Shown: positions 19,020-28,592 of the stretch, one piece after another
How the letters are laid out: every line of letters begins with the position of its first letter
How positions within the stretch are numbered: position 1 is the stretch's first letter
Source: MPNP01 sp965116235
Lineage (GTDB): Bacteria > Pseudomonadota > Alphaproteobacteria > Rhodobacterales > Rhodobacteraceae
Length of the DNA stretch: 64,000 nt
NCBI GenBank assembly: GCA_965116235.1
Contig: OZ220496.1
Span: 868,001-932,000 of the forward strand
Reading direction: 5' to 3'
Translations under genes and position numbers: made by a program
The notes under the pieces: model-generated
Database searches by the model: none
What the model saw: the letters and a program-made list of their open reading frames with translations, nothing else
Told to the model about the DNA's origin: nothing

Positions 19020-21041
19020 ATGACCCGAAACATCGTTCGAATGGCCGTCGCCATGGCTTTGATGGCGGCTGGAACATCAGCCTTCTCCTATGTTTCCCAG
19101 CAGGAAGCCGTCAATTTTGAAAAGGCCGTTGATTTTGCCAATGCCGGCCAATGGGAGGAAGCCTACGAGCTCGCCGCCGAGGTACGTGATCCGGTGGCGG
19201 CGGAAATCATCGAGTGGCTGCATCTCAGAAAAGGCGTTTCCGACTGGGATGCCTACCGGCTGTTTTTGGCCCGCGGCGACGACTGGCCCGGATTGCGCAT
19301 TTTGCGACGATCTGGTGAAAAGGCTCTTACAGGAAACGAGAATCCCTACCATGTCATTCAGTTCTTTGAATCCTATGACCCGCAAACTGGAAACGGGGCC
19401 CTGAGGTATGCACGGGCCCTTCAGGCCCTTGGGAAGCCTGACATGGCCAACCGGGTCATTCGAGACGCGTTTCTGTCACTGCCCTTCACGAATGAAGATC
19501 TGGATCGGGTGATCCATGACCATCCCTTGAGTACAGTTCCGCTTCTGGCTGCCCGAATGGACAATCTGATCGGGCTGAATCGGATCGATGCGGCCTTGCA
19601 ACTCAAGGAATACCTGTCGGGCTCTCAATCGGCCCTTCTGGCTGCCCGGACCGCGCTGAAAGCGAACAGGCAGCGCGTGAATGACTTGATCCGAGCGGTT
19701 CCGGATGATCTCAGGGGCAGCGAAGGAATAACGCATGATCGGGTGTCTTGGCGCCTCAGGAATGATGAGATTGAAAGAGGCATTGATCTGTTTCTGGAAT
19801 ATAGCGAGGCCGATGGCGCTCTTGGCAAGCCGGTCTTTTGGTCGACTCGTCGGCTTCGACTGGCTCATTCACTGATGAGGGAGGGGCGCAACGAGGAAGC
19901 GTATCGGCTGGCTTCATCGCACCAGTTGACCCGGAATGGAGTCTTGAAACCGATCCGGTGGCTTTCGTCCGCTCACCGCAAAACCTGGGCAAACACGCAA
20001 AGAAGCAATTATCTTGAATTGGAGTGGCTGGCCGGATTCATTGCGTTGCGAAAACTTGACCATCCTGAACGTGCTCTGGCTCATTTCCACAATTACTATC
20101 TGGAAGTCCAAAAACCGTCGGTTCCGGATGTCAGTCATTCGGCCGTGCGGTCCGGCAAGGCCGGCTATTGGCTGGGTGTCACCTACGAGGCTATCGGCAA
20201 CAGCGGGGATGCGCTCACGTCCTACAGATTTGGGGCACGGTTTCAGACATCGTTTTACGGACAACTGGCCACGCAGCGAATCAATGCCCCAACGAGCCAG
20301 CAAATAACTCGGCGTGAACCTCTGAACCCGGAACTGGTAAAATCCCTGAAGAATGACAAGATCGTGCGTGCGGGCCTGATATTCAGCGATGCTGAACTGG
20401 AGCTGTTTGCCGGCTGGTTTCTGTCCCATAGGGCCGAATCTCTTGATCGCTCTGGAATCGCCGCATTGGCCTCCATAGCCCGAGCGAACGGCTCGGAATA
20501 CTCAGCTTTGAAAGTGGCCAAGCAGGGTGCCAGGCAAGGCGATGTAATTGTCGAGTACCTGTTTCCGCTCACCGCCGAGGCAAGGTTGGAGTACAAGGTT
20601 TCCCCTGCAATGGCCATCTCGGTCATCCGCCAGGAATCAGAGTTTCGGCTTAACGCCGTGAGCCACAAGGGTGCCATGGGCTTGATGCAGGTCATGCCAA
20701 GCACGGGCAAGCCGATTGCGGAAGATTCGGGCATTTACTGGTCGACGAAGGACGTTCTGTTTGACCGCAACCACAACATGATGATTGGCACGACATACCT
20801 GAAGGAACTTCTGGACAGTTATGGCAATTCTCAGGAGCTGACCTTTGCCGCCTACAATGCCGGCCCAAACAGGGTGAAGGGATGGCTGCCCAAGATTGGT
20901 GACCCGAGAAGTTCGCACATCGGCCTAGTTGACTGGATCGAACACATACCGTATGAAGAAACCCGAAATTATGTCATGAGGGTCGCTGAAGCGCTCACGA
21001 TCTATCAGGTAAAACTTGAAGGCCGACCCATTGCCGATTAG
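19020..21041 (+). CDS. Soluble lytic murein transglycosylase (Slt70-like)
   Basis: Periplasmic enzyme that cleaves peptidoglycan with formation of 1,6-anhydromuramic ends. From ATG 19020 it is 673 residues: a signal peptide (hydrophobic core about 5-20, ending near AFS), a long helical superhelix to about residue 500, then the goose-lysozyme-like catalytic domain with E539 in SVIRQESEF, GLMQVMPSTG and AAYNAGPNRV. The architecture equals E. coli Slt70. A TTG two codons upstream also exists; ATG is preferred. Confidence 0.93.
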   Translation: MTRNIVRMAVAMALMAAGTSAFSYVSQQEAVNFEKAVDFANAGQWEEAYELAAEVRDPVAAEIIEWLHLRKGVSDWDAYRLFLARGDDWPGLRILRRSGEKALTGNENPYHVIQFFESYDPQTGNGALRYARALQALGKPDMANRVIRDAFLSLPFTNEDLDRVIHDHPLSTVPLLAARMDNLIGLNRIDAALQLKEYLSGSQSALLAARTALKANRQRVNDLIRAVPDDLRGSEGITHDRVSWRLRNDEIERGIDLFLEYSEADGALGKPVFWSTRRLRLAHSLMREGRNEEAYRLASSHQLTRNGVLKPIRWLSSAHRKTWANTQRSNYLELEWLAGFIALRKLDHPERALAHFHNYYLEVQKPSVPDVSHSAVRSGKAGYWLGVTYEAIGNSGDALTSYRFGARFQTSFYGQLATQRINAPTSQQITRREPLNPELVKSLKNDKIVRAGLIFSDAELELFAGWFLSHRAESLDRSGIAALASIARANGSEYSALKVAKQGARQGDVIVEYLFPLTAEARLEYKVSPAMAISVIRQESEFRLNAVSHKGAMGLMQVMPSTGKPIAEDSGIYWSTKDVLFDRNHNMMIGTTYLKELLDSYGNSQELTFAAYNAGPNRVKGWLPKIGDPRSSHIGLVDWIEHIPYEETRNYVMRVAEALTIYQVKLEGRPIAD

Positions 21042-21109
21042 GAATGCGAGATCGTGAACTGTCTGACCCGATGGCCTGACGCGTCGCTGCCGGCCGGAGA
21101 TATCCAGCG

Positions 21110-22318
21110 CTATTGCAACGCGCTCAGAGCGGTCTCAATTCTCCGGGCCGCATGGCGCAGGGTTGACAGGGGCTTGGCAAAACACAGGCGAAAGAATCCG
21201 GGACAGCCAAATTCTGATCCGGGAATGGTACTGACCAATGCCGTTTCCAGCAGATAGTCACAAAAATCGTAATCGGTCTTGATTGCGCTGGAAGAATGGG
21301 CCGACGGGCCGAACAGCCGATCACACCCTACGAACAGGTAGAAGGCTCCGTCAGGCCTGTTGATATCCAGCCCATGGCATTCTTCAAGCAGGTTGATGAA
21401 GACGTCTCTTGAGTGCTGATATTCGGCCCGCCATTGGTCAACGCAATCCTGAGAACCGGTCAGGGCCTCAAGAGCGGCAATTTGGCCAAGAGTGGACGGG
21501 TTTGTCGTGGATTGCCCCTGAAATTTGATCATCTCCCGTATGAAGGGCAGTTCGCCAGCACAGTAACCGATTCTCCAGCCGGTCATGGCGTAGGCTTTTG
21601 AGACGCCGCTGACGGTCAGCACCCGTGCGGTCAAGTCCGGGGCGACCGTGGTCAGGTTACAAAATTCCCCAGCGTCGAACACGATGGCTTCATAGATGTC
21701 GTCACTAAGGACCGAAACATGGGAATTCATTCGCAGAATATGGGCGATTTGCTCGAGCTCGTCCCTTGCGTAAATGGAGCCGGTGGGATTGCCCGGCGAA
21801 TTGAGTACAAGCCAGCGAGTGCGTGGGCTTATTGCGTTTGCCAGTTGCGTTGGCGTGATCTTGAAACCGGTCGTGCTCGGGCAGTCGACGAGTATTGGGG
21901 TTCCTCCCCCAAGCTTGACAATTTCCGGATAGCTGACCCAGTAGGGGGCTGGAACGATGACTTCATCGCCGGGTTCGAGCGATATCATCATGGCGTTGAA
22001 GATCAAGTGCTTCCCGCCACATCCAACAACGATATTGTCGGCACTGTAACCGGTTCCGTTCTGGTTGTTGATACGCTGGGCGATCGCGTCTCTTAACTCC
22101 GGCAGGCCCGGGACGGGCGTGTATTTGGTTTGACCTTTCAGGGCCGAAGCATGTGCAGCCTCTATGATGTGCAGAGGCGTGTTGTGATAGGATTGCCCTT
22201 CGGTCAGGTCAATGATGTCCGTTCCGGCTGCGGCCAGTTCCCTAGCCCTTTGAGCGAGCCTGACAGTGCCCGAAATCTGGACATTTCTGACCTTTTGGTT
22301 GATCTGCAACGGAATCAC
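21110..22318 (-). CDS. Class I aminotransferase (aspartate aminotransferase-like)
   Basis: PLP enzyme of 402 residues in the Ib/gamma branch typical of alphaproteobacterial AatA. Visible features are NSPGNPTG (N177), DDIYE at 206-210, the PLP lysine K241 in SGVSKAYAMTGWRIGY and the C-terminal arginine in FFRLCFAKP. The start is GTG. It probably interconverts aspartate and oxaloacetate, but the branch includes other specificities. Convergent with the transglycosylase gene. Confidence 0.88.
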   Translation of the reverse strand: MIPLQINQKVRNVQISGTVRLAQRARELAAAGTDIIDLTEGQSYHNTPLHIIEAAHASALKGQTKYTPVPGLPELRDAIAQRINNQNGTGYSADNIVVGCGGKHLIFNAMMISLEPGDEVIVPAPYWVSYPEIVKLGGGTPILVDCPSTTGFKITPTQLANAISPRTRWLVLNSPGNPTGSIYARDELEQIAHILRMNSHVSVLSDDIYEAIVFDAGEFCNLTTVAPDLTARVLTVSGVSKAYAMTGWRIGYCAGELPFIREMIKFQGQSTTNPSTLGQIAALEALTGSQDCVDQWRAEYQHSRDVFINLLEECHGLDINRPDGAFYLFVGCDRLFGPSAHSSSAIKTDYDFCDYLLETALVSTIPGSEFGCPGFFRLCFAKPLSTLRHAARRIETALSALQ

Positions 22319-22363
22319 CTCACAAACGCATGGACACTGTCGGGCAAAAATGAAAACCGAATG

Positions 22364-23245
22364 TCAGAGCATCGGCTTCACTTTGAGAATCATCATCAGG
22401 TAATGATTGAATTTACAAAACTCTTGCGCATTGCGGTCGCGTTTATACAGCCTGTTCCACATTTTTTCGCGGCTGTGCTCATTGACAAATCGACGGATGA
22501 TATAGGACAGAGCCGCCCGGACTTGAGGAAAGCTCTTGCGAATATCGGTATTGATACGATGGGCCGAATTGCCGACGAAAGTGTAAAACTCCTGCTCCAG
22601 TTCGACCGAGGGTGCAACCTGAAGCGTTATGTCTTCCTCAAAGACGACCTCAAGCTCGCTGTTTGCCACTTCGGCTCGAAAGTCGCCAATGTAATGGCCG
22701 CTGCCCACCGGTCGAAAGTTCAGATGAGTTTGAAAAATCGCGTCTGACCTGAAACAGTCGGCTATGATGATGCGGCTGTCCTTGGCCAGAAGCTTCTTGG
22801 CCTTGGTCAACGACTGATCAAGCGGAACATACTGAAAGCTTTCGGAAAACAGGCACACCTCAAACACATCGTTCGTTTCAAACTCTTCAAAAGTCGTCTG
22901 ATGAACGCTCAGGTTCGCGCTGTCAATGCTTCGACACCTTTCGGCCAGTGTCGGGCTTGGCACGACGATGTCGACAACATGGCCATCGGCCAGTAGCTTT
23001 CGGGCCGTCTCTCCGGCACCGCCTCCGATATCGAGTATTCGGAGGGGACCATCGGGCGGCAGCAGCGACAGGAGCTTTTCCGTATAGGCTTCCTGAGCTG
23101 TCAGCAAATTCCGGGCGCAAACATCGATATCATTCTCCCACAGGCCATAATGCAAGTGTTCCTTGCCGGTCAGGAAACGCACAAACTCGATCCCGAGATC
23201 CAGCCCCAACGATTTCGTGTCGATTCTGTTTCTGAATTTTCTCAC
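22364..23245 (-). CDS. SAM-dependent methyltransferase, substrate unknown
   Basis: A 293-residue class I methyltransferase. Motif I ILDIGGGAGET is at residues 70-80, the post-I acidic region near VVPSPTLAE is weak, and a FSESFQYVP stretch fits motif IV. The preceding EHLHYGLW at 29-36 resembles the 'HYGxW' element of small-molecule methyltransferases such as cyclopropane fatty acid synthase or tocopherol methyltransferase relatives. The helical C-terminal 90 residues are not conserved. Lies between aatA and rppH on the same strand. Confidence 0.8.
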   Translation of the reverse strand: MRKFRNRIDTKSLGLDLGIEFVRFLTGKEHLHYGLWENDIDVCARNLLTAQEAYTEKLLSLLPPDGPLRILDIGGGAGETARKLLADGHVVDIVVPSPTLAERCRSIDSANLSVHQTTFEEFETNDVFEVCLFSESFQYVPLDQSLTKAKKLLAKDSRIIIADCFRSDAIFQTHLNFRPVGSGHYIGDFRAEVANSELEVVFEEDITLQVAPSVELEQEFYTFVGNSAHRINTDIRKSFPQVRAALSYIIRRFVNEHSREKMWNRLYKRDRNAQEFCKFNHYLMMILKVKPML

Positions 23246-23300
23246 AAGTCCGCACTGTTTGTCGTTTGAGGCAATCGCGACTGGTTGGCCATCCGGGTGA

Positions 23301-23816
23301 TCAGCATCCGGGTCCGGTCAATGGGTCATGGTCAGTGGCAACGTGTGCTTCAATCACGTCGCGAAACTCGGTGATGACCGATCTGTACACGGCCCGCTTG
23401 AAAGGCACGATTTTTGTTACAATGCTGTCGGTCGACATCCATTGCCAACTTTTGAACTCCGGGTGCCGGGTCTTGATGTCAATCTGGCTGTCCACGCCGA
23501 TAAATCGAAACAGAAACCACATCTGCTTTTGTCCTCGAAACTTTCCGCCCCAGAGTCTGGAGACAAGATCCGATGGCAAATCATAGCAAAGCCAGTCTTG
23601 AGACCGGGCCAAAAACTTGACCTGATCGGACGTGATGCCGGTTTCTTCCTCCAGTTCACGCAAGGCCGCCGTCAGAGTTTCTTCCCCTTCATCGATTCCC
23701 CCTTGCGGCATTTGCCAGGCTTCGGCAATGCCGTCAAGCCGCTGTCCTGCAAACACCGCTCCACAGGAATTGACCAGCATGATGCCGACGCAGGGACGAT
23801 AGGGGAGATTGATCAT
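23301..23816 (-). CDS. rppH: RNA pyrophosphohydrolase (NudH)
   Basis: RppH removes pyrophosphate from the 5' end of mRNA and so triggers decay. From ATG 23816 the protein is 171 residues with YRPCVGIML near the start, WQMPQGGIDEGE and the Nudix box spanning 39-61 (ending RELEEETGI), followed by the WYxYDLP-like LCYDLPSDL element. The frame is open upstream to 23870, but the family begins at MINLPYRP. It follows ctpA by 57 bp in an operon-like run. Confidence 0.94.
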   Translation of the reverse strand: MINLPYRPCVGIMLVNSCGAVFAGQRLDGIAEAWQMPQGGIDEGEETLTAALRELEEETGITSDQVKFLARSQDWLCYDLPSDLVSRLWGGKFRGQKQMWFLFRFIGVDSQIDIKTRHPEFKSWQWMSTDSIVTKIVPFKRAVYRSVITEFRDVIEAHVATDHDPLTGPGC

Positions 23817-23873
23817 TGGTTTCCGACGTCTGACATTCTCTTGCCTATTGCGGCATGTCTCAAGGGCCAACGG

Positions 23874-25211
23874 TCAATTGAGCGCATGCAGGCCGTGGAT
23901 AAGATCAATGGCGTATCCCAACTGATTGTCCTGCGAACGAACATTCTCGACTCGGGCCTCAATTTCGGCCTGTTTGTCCCGTTCGTCCTTGTCATCCTGC
24001 AGGCCGTCATTTTCCAGGCTGTTGTCATACATCGCTTCGGAGAAAAAGAATTCTTCGTCCGTTTCGGCCTCTTCGTCCGGCATTCTGAACGGGAGAACGA
24101 TGTCCGGGGTAATCCCATTGCCCTGAATGGAGCGGCCTGAGGGCGTGTAATACTTGGCCGTCGTGATGCGCAAGCCACCGTATTTTCTCTCTCCGGCATT
24201 CTTGAGCTGGCGATCCAGGTCATGAATGGTCTGCACGGAACCCTTGCCAAAGCTTTGGGTGCCGACGACCACGCCCCGATTGTGATCCTGAACGGCTCCG
24301 GCAAAGATCTCGGACGCCGATGCCGTTCCCCGATTGATTAGCACGACCATCGGCTTGCCCGCCACGATATCACCTCTTTCGGCCTCAAAGACATTTTGTC
24401 GTGAATCCCGATTGCGAACCGAAACGATGATGCCGTCTTCAAGGAACAGATCTGTCACGCCAATTGCGGCATCAAGAGTTCCGCCTGGGTTGTTGCGCAG
24501 GTCGATGACCACGCCGACGAAGTCGTCCATGCCGCCATGATCCGCAAAAATCTCCTCAAAGCTTTCAGTCAGGTTTGGAACGGATTTCTGGTTGAAGGTC
24601 TTTACCCGAGCGACAAGAACATCGCCCTCGACTCGCACATTGGCGGCCTCAATTTCGATAATTTCGCGAATGAGCGTGACTTCAAAGGGCTCAAGCCCCT
24701 CTCTTCGTATCGTGAGCGTGACTTCCGAACCCGGCGGTCCGCGCAACAAATCCACGCCTTCACTCAGCGACTTGTTCAGAACGGTTTCCCCATTGATCTC
24801 GATGATGTAGTCCTCAGCCATCAATCCCGCCCGGTAAGCGGGCGTGTCGTCGGTGGGCGAAATGATCTTGATGAACCCGTTCTCGGCCGTCACGGTCATG
24901 CCCACCCCGCCAAACTCGCCAGTCGTCAATTCTTCGTTTTCAATCATTTCCTCCGGGGAAATATAGCCCGAATGAGGATCAAGCGATCGCAGCATGCCAT
25001 CCACGGCCGCCTGGATCAACTCTTCATTGTCCACTTCCTCGACATAGTTCTCGTGGATTCGCGATAGGGCCTCGGGAATCAACTGAATGCTTTCCAGCAT
25101 GTCGGATTCGATACCATTCCCTTGCGCGCCGGCAGGGGTAAGCGGACAAAGGGCAACCAGCAATCCGAAGAGAATACGGACATTCAGCATTGTGAGTTTG
25201 GGCATGATCAT
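23874..25211 (-). CDS. ctpA: S41 family carboxy-terminal processing protease
   Basis: Periplasmic serine protease that trims protein C-termini. From ATG 25211 there are 445 residues: a signal peptide ending near AGAQ (30), a PDZ domain at about 95-185, and the S41 catalytic core with the nucleophile in GTASASE (295-301) and the catalytic lysine K323 in FGKGSVQ. The C-terminal 60 residues are acidic. ATG 25205 is an alternative start. The neighbourhood gpmI-ctpA-rppH is usual for the class, but the envC-like M23 peptidase gene often found between gpmI and ctpA is absent. Confidence 0.93.
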   Translation of the reverse strand: MIMPKLTMLNVRILFGLLVALCPLTPAGAQGNGIESDMLESIQLIPEALSRIHENYVEEVDNEELIQAAVDGMLRSLDPHSGYISPEEMIENEELTTGEFGGVGMTVTAENGFIKIISPTDDTPAYRAGLMAEDYIIEINGETVLNKSLSEGVDLLRGPPGSEVTLTIRREGLEPFEVTLIREIIEIEAANVRVEGDVLVARVKTFNQKSVPNLTESFEEIFADHGGMDDFVGVVIDLRNNPGGTLDAAIGVTDLFLEDGIIVSVRNRDSRQNVFEAERGDIVAGKPMVVLINRGTASASEIFAGAVQDHNRGVVVGTQSFGKGSVQTIHDLDRQLKNAGERKYGGLRITTAKYYTPSGRSIQGNGITPDIVLPFRMPDEEAETDEEFFFSEAMYDNSLENDGLQDDKDERDKQAEIEARVENVRSQDNQLGYAIDLIHGLHALN

Positions 25212-25465
25212 AAAACCATCGACTTCAAATTTGACAGGCACGTCTTTTCCAGATCCACAGCCGGCCAGACGCACGGTACGTCCGTGTCAACAGACCGGCA
25301 AGCGCAGCACGCATTGATCCCGAATCTCCCCGTCTCTTGCCATGCAACCGGATCAGGAACGGACTGCACAGCCCACTCGCCAAGGGGCCTATGTTCAGTT
25401 CGTTCATTTCTGCGACACTGCTCCTGTTGCGGGTGACGGAACCGTCAGAGGAAAAAACATGGTGA

Positions 25466-27016
25466 TCACGATGGTGCCGACGTTACAGTTAGGTCTTGCC
25501 GATCAGTTATCAATGATTGGCCGGTCATCTCCTTTGGCGGCGGAAGCTTGAGCAATTCAAGCAGGGTGGGGGCAACGTCAATTAAGCTGCCTGACCGAAT
25601 CGTTCCGATATCCTCTCGTCCATAAAGCACGACGGGAACCGGGTTTGTCGTGTGAGCGGTGTGAACGCCTCGCGTTTCGGGATCGATCATGTGTTCGCAA
25701 TTGCCATGGTCGGCAATGACAAGCATGCTTCCGCCCGCTTTAGCGATGGCAGCGACCATCCGCCCCAAGGCTCGATCGGTTGCTTCGCACGCTTTTGTCG
25801 CTGCCGCCAGATTGCCGGTATGCCCCACCATGTCCGGATTGGCGATATTGACGACGATCAGATTGAACCCCTTCTTGACCGCTTCGACAAAGCGTTCTGC
25901 AACTTGCACAGAGGACATTTCGGGAGCCAGGTCATAGGTTGCTACCTTGGGGCTGTCCGGCATGAATCGACATTCACCGATTTCCTTTTTTTCCTTGCCG
26001 CCATTCAAGAAGAAAGTGACGTGTGGAAACTTTTCGGTTTCGGCAATCCGCATCTGGGTCAGATCATGCTTGGCAATCCACTCTCCCAAGGCATTGACAA
26101 TTGCCGGCTTGACAAAGAGAGGCGTGATCCAGTCTTGTGATGGGGTAAAGTAGCTGACCATGCTGAGAGCCCCACCGAGCGAAGGTCTCGAAAGTGTCTC
26201 GAAGCGGTCGAAATCCGGTTCGGCAATGGCGGTCGCCAACTGACGCATGCGATCGGCCCGAAAATTGGTGAAGAACACAATATCGTTATCTCTGAAACCG
26301 GTATAACCGCCGATTGCTGTCGGCAGTATGAATTCGTCGGTCTCTCCACGCCGAATTGACTTTTGAACAGCCTCTTCGACCGTGGCAACGCGTTCCCCCC
26401 GGCCCAAGATCATGGTATCCCAGGCCACTTTAACCCGTTCCCAGCGATTGTCTCTGTCCATCGGGTAATAGCGTCCGCTCACCGTGGCCATTGCCGCATT
26501 GGACGGGAGGTGAGTCACAATATTGTCAATGTGGTCCGCGGCTTGTCCAGGCGGGGTATCGCGGCCATCAGTAATGGCATGGACTTGAACGTTCATGCCC
26601 TTTGATGCGAAGATCTTGGCCACAGCGATCAAGTGGGCTCCCAAGCCGTGAACTCCAATATCCGAAATAATCCCGATCAGGTGAACCGCCCTTGTCGTAC
26701 AGCCTGCTTCTTGCGTTATCGTGTGCAGGGCATCTCGAGTTGCGAATTCACCCGTTTCGATAGCCTCATTGATGCGAACGACTTCCATCCGGTTGACCCG
26801 GCCCGCTCCAATATGAAGGTGCCCCACCTCAGAGTTGCCGATGCTGCCCGGAGGCAGGCCCACAGCCTCGCCATGAGTCGTAAGCGTTGCATTGGGACAA
26901 GTCGCCAGCAAGCGATCGTAATTCGGTGTCTGAGCCAACGCTATGGCATTCCCTTCTCTCCGGGGATTCACGCCCCATCCGTCGAGAATGCACAAGGCAA
27001 CAGGTTTATCACTCAT
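25466..27016 (-). CDS. gpmI: 2,3-bisphosphoglycerate-independent phosphoglycerate mutase
   Basis: Glycolytic enzyme interconverting 3- and 2-phosphoglycerate through a phosphoserine. Taking ATG 27016 (MSDKP) gives 516 residues, normal for the family. D12 in LDGWG and the phosphorylated S62 in GNSEVGH are visible, as are ITDGRDTPP, RADRMRQL and the C-terminal metal-binding NPDMVGHTG and ADHGNCE. It is embedded between rlmH and ctpA on the same strand. Confidence 0.95.
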   Translation of the reverse strand: MSDKPVALCILDGWGVNPRREGNAIALAQTPNYDRLLATCPNATLTTHGEAVGLPPGSIGNSEVGHLHIGAGRVNRMEVVRINEAIETGEFATRDALHTITQEAGCTTRAVHLIGIISDIGVHGLGAHLIAVAKIFASKGMNVQVHAITDGRDTPPGQAADHIDNIVTHLPSNAAMATVSGRYYPMDRDNRWERVKVAWDTMILGRGERVATVEEAVQKSIRRGETDEFILPTAIGGYTGFRDNDIVFFTNFRADRMRQLATAIAEPDFDRFETLSRPSLGGALSMVSYFTPSQDWITPLFVKPAIVNALGEWIAKHDLTQMRIAETEKFPHVTFFLNGGKEKKEIGECRFMPDSPKVATYDLAPEMSSVQVAERFVEAVKKGFNLIVVNIANPDMVGHTGNLAAATKACEATDRALGRMVAAIAKAGGSMLVIADHGNCEHMIDPETRGVHTAHTTNPVPVVLYGREDIGTIRSGSLIDVAPTLLELLKLPPPKEMTGQSLITDRQDLTVTSAPS

Positions 27017-27039
27017 GACATTCACATCAGCAGAGGAAT

Positions 27040-27492
27040 CTACTCCTTGTGGTATGGTGATCCAGATAATATCGATGTTGCCCGATACAATTGTTCAACC
27101 AGCATGGCTCGGATCAACAAATGCGGGAAAACCATCGCGCCAAAGGAGAGCGTATAAAAGGGTTCGAAAGCTGGCAGCTGGCTCCTTCCTTCGGCTCCAC
27201 CGATCGCAAAAGTGACGCTTGACAAGCCACTGTCTCGCCATTTGGCCAGTTCCTGGGCAAACTCCTCGCTGGACAATTTCTGGCCTCCTTCATCCAACAG
27301 GCACACCGTATTCGACAGCAGCTTCAACGAGTTTGATGGGCGCTGTCGTCCGTTCGGTAGAATTTCAACGATATTCAGGGGGCCGAGGCCCAGGGAGCAG
27401 CCCCGTCGATCAAAGCGGTCCAGGAAGCGCCGAACAAGTTCAAGTTCAGGTCCAGGCCGCATCCTCCCAACGGCCAGGATTGTGATCTTCAT
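27040..27492 (-). CDS. rlmH: 23S rRNA (pseudouridine1915-N3)-methyltransferase
   Basis: RlmH methylates pseudouridine 1915 in helix 69 of 23S rRNA. The 150-residue SPOUT protein has TFAIGGAEG (SAM-binding knot), an LSFGAMVFPHLL stretch and the typical C-terminal ILSGSPYHKE. It lies just downstream of rsfS, the usual pairing. Confidence 0.95.
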   Translation of the reverse strand: MKITILAVGRMRPGPELELVRRFLDRFDRRGCSLGLGPLNIVEILPNGRQRPSNSLKLLSNTVCLLDEGGQKLSSEEFAQELAKWRDSGLSSVTFAIGGAEGRSQLPAFEPFYTLSFGAMVFPHLLIRAMLVEQLYRATSILSGSPYHKE

Positions 27493-27501
27493 GAGCAGGT
27501 C

Positions 27502-27798
27502 TCAGAAATTTTCGGAAGGAGCCCAGAGCTTTTCAATCTGATAAAAGTCGCGAACCTCAGGCCGGAACAGATGTATGATGATGTCGTCGGCATCAATGAG
27601 CACCCAGTCGCCGTTTTCCTTGCCCTCGGTCTTGTTACGAATCTTCAGGTCATTCTTGAGACCGTCGGTGAGCTTATCGCAAAGTGCCAGTACATGACGT
27701 TTGGAACGACCAGAGGCGATCACCATGTAATCGGCAATCGACGACTTTCCTCGAAGGTCAATGTCGACGATATCTTCGGCCTGATTGTCGTCCAGCAA
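27502..27798 (-). CDS. rsfS: Ribosome silencing factor RsfS
   Basis: RsfS binds ribosomal protein L14 and blocks subunit joining in starved cells. The region carries the family core: QAEDIVDIDLRGKS, IADYMVIASGRS and GDWVLIDADDIIIHLF. The first common start codon in frame is TTG 27798, but this cuts into the first helix, since homologues have 10 or more residues before 'LDDxxAED'. The frame is open upstream to a stop near 27936, and CTG 27906 has GGAG 8 bp before it, so the real protein may start there (134 residues). It is followed 9 bp later by rlmH. Confidence 0.85.
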   Translation of the reverse strand: MLDDNQAEDIVDIDLRGKSSIADYMVIASGRSKRHVLALCDKLTDGLKNDLKIRNKTEGKENGDWVLIDADDIIIHLFRPEVRDFYQIEKLWAPSENF

Positions 27799-27906
27799 CC
27801 TCAGGATCCATTCGCGAGGTGCCGTTCCAGCTGTGGTAGGAGATGTGTCGGTATGAGGGTCTAGGCGGGTGGATCCAGCCGGATCCGCAATGGTCTTTTG
27901 TGTCAG

Positions 27907-28592
27907 ATGTAAAACTCCATAAAATCAGTGTGTTATCAGACATTCAGCCCGGATTTGTACTCTCCATCCTTAAACTGAAAGCAGAGGAAATACAAGAAAA
28001 ATTGCTTTGTTGAGAATTAATTTCTGGAAAGGATAAGAGCGTTCGCCCATGGGGATCAAGTGTTTGGATGTATTACAGAGTTGTTTCATTGACTTCAATC
28101 ATCGGATCGGGCTGTCAAAATGGCTACTCCAACGAGGCAATTGCCGTGCCTTTCAGATGGCAAGACATTGAATCCTGATCTTGGTGCGAAGTAGCGCACA
28201 AGCATTTTGCGCGAGAGAAAATTTTGCCAATCAAATGTCTGGAGGGTATACGCCAACGAGCCTATTGCTCATAGAAATGGACAGCAAGGGCTGTTGCAGG
28301 TAGGGTCTTCGAATCAGGTTGAAGCCATTCCGGAGTTAACCCCACGCCGTCAATACTGCCTGCATAATCAGATGGCAGGCAGGCGGCCTGCCACGGATCG
28401 GCGTCGCTGTCAAGTAAACTGTTCCTTAAGTCTCCTAGAGCCGGTTCCCAGTTGAAGCATTTCAGACATCAAAGTGTTCAGGGCACTGAAAAAGGGTTTC
28501 GCAAGAGAAAAGCACGGGGACTGATCGCATCTTCTATTTTCCAAGCTCGCCTGGAAATTGCCGGATAAGCAGGACAGTGAGAGAAAAGCGAC
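27907..28592. other. Intergenic region before rsfS and after the coiled-coil gene
   Basis: About 690 bp with no recognisable gene. nadD, usual upstream of rsfS, is not here. A strong hairpin at 28373-28393 has arms TGGCAGGC and GCCTGCCA around a 5-nt loop but no T-run. I compared the region mentally with tmRNA, RNase P, SRP and 6S RNA landmarks and found none. A plus-strand frame at 28207-28455 looks like chance. Confidence 0.4.

Noticed and set aside
22130..22747. 205-codon plus-strand open frame
   Set aside because: Overlaps the ends of aatA and the methyltransferase gene on the other strand, both of which have clear motifs.
28373..28393. 8-bp stem hairpin considered as a terminator
   Set aside because: No T-run on either side in the proper place.
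28207..28455. 82-codon plus-strand frame between rsfS and the coiled-coil gene
   Set aside because: No family character, contains the 28373 hairpin, and no ribosome site is visible.
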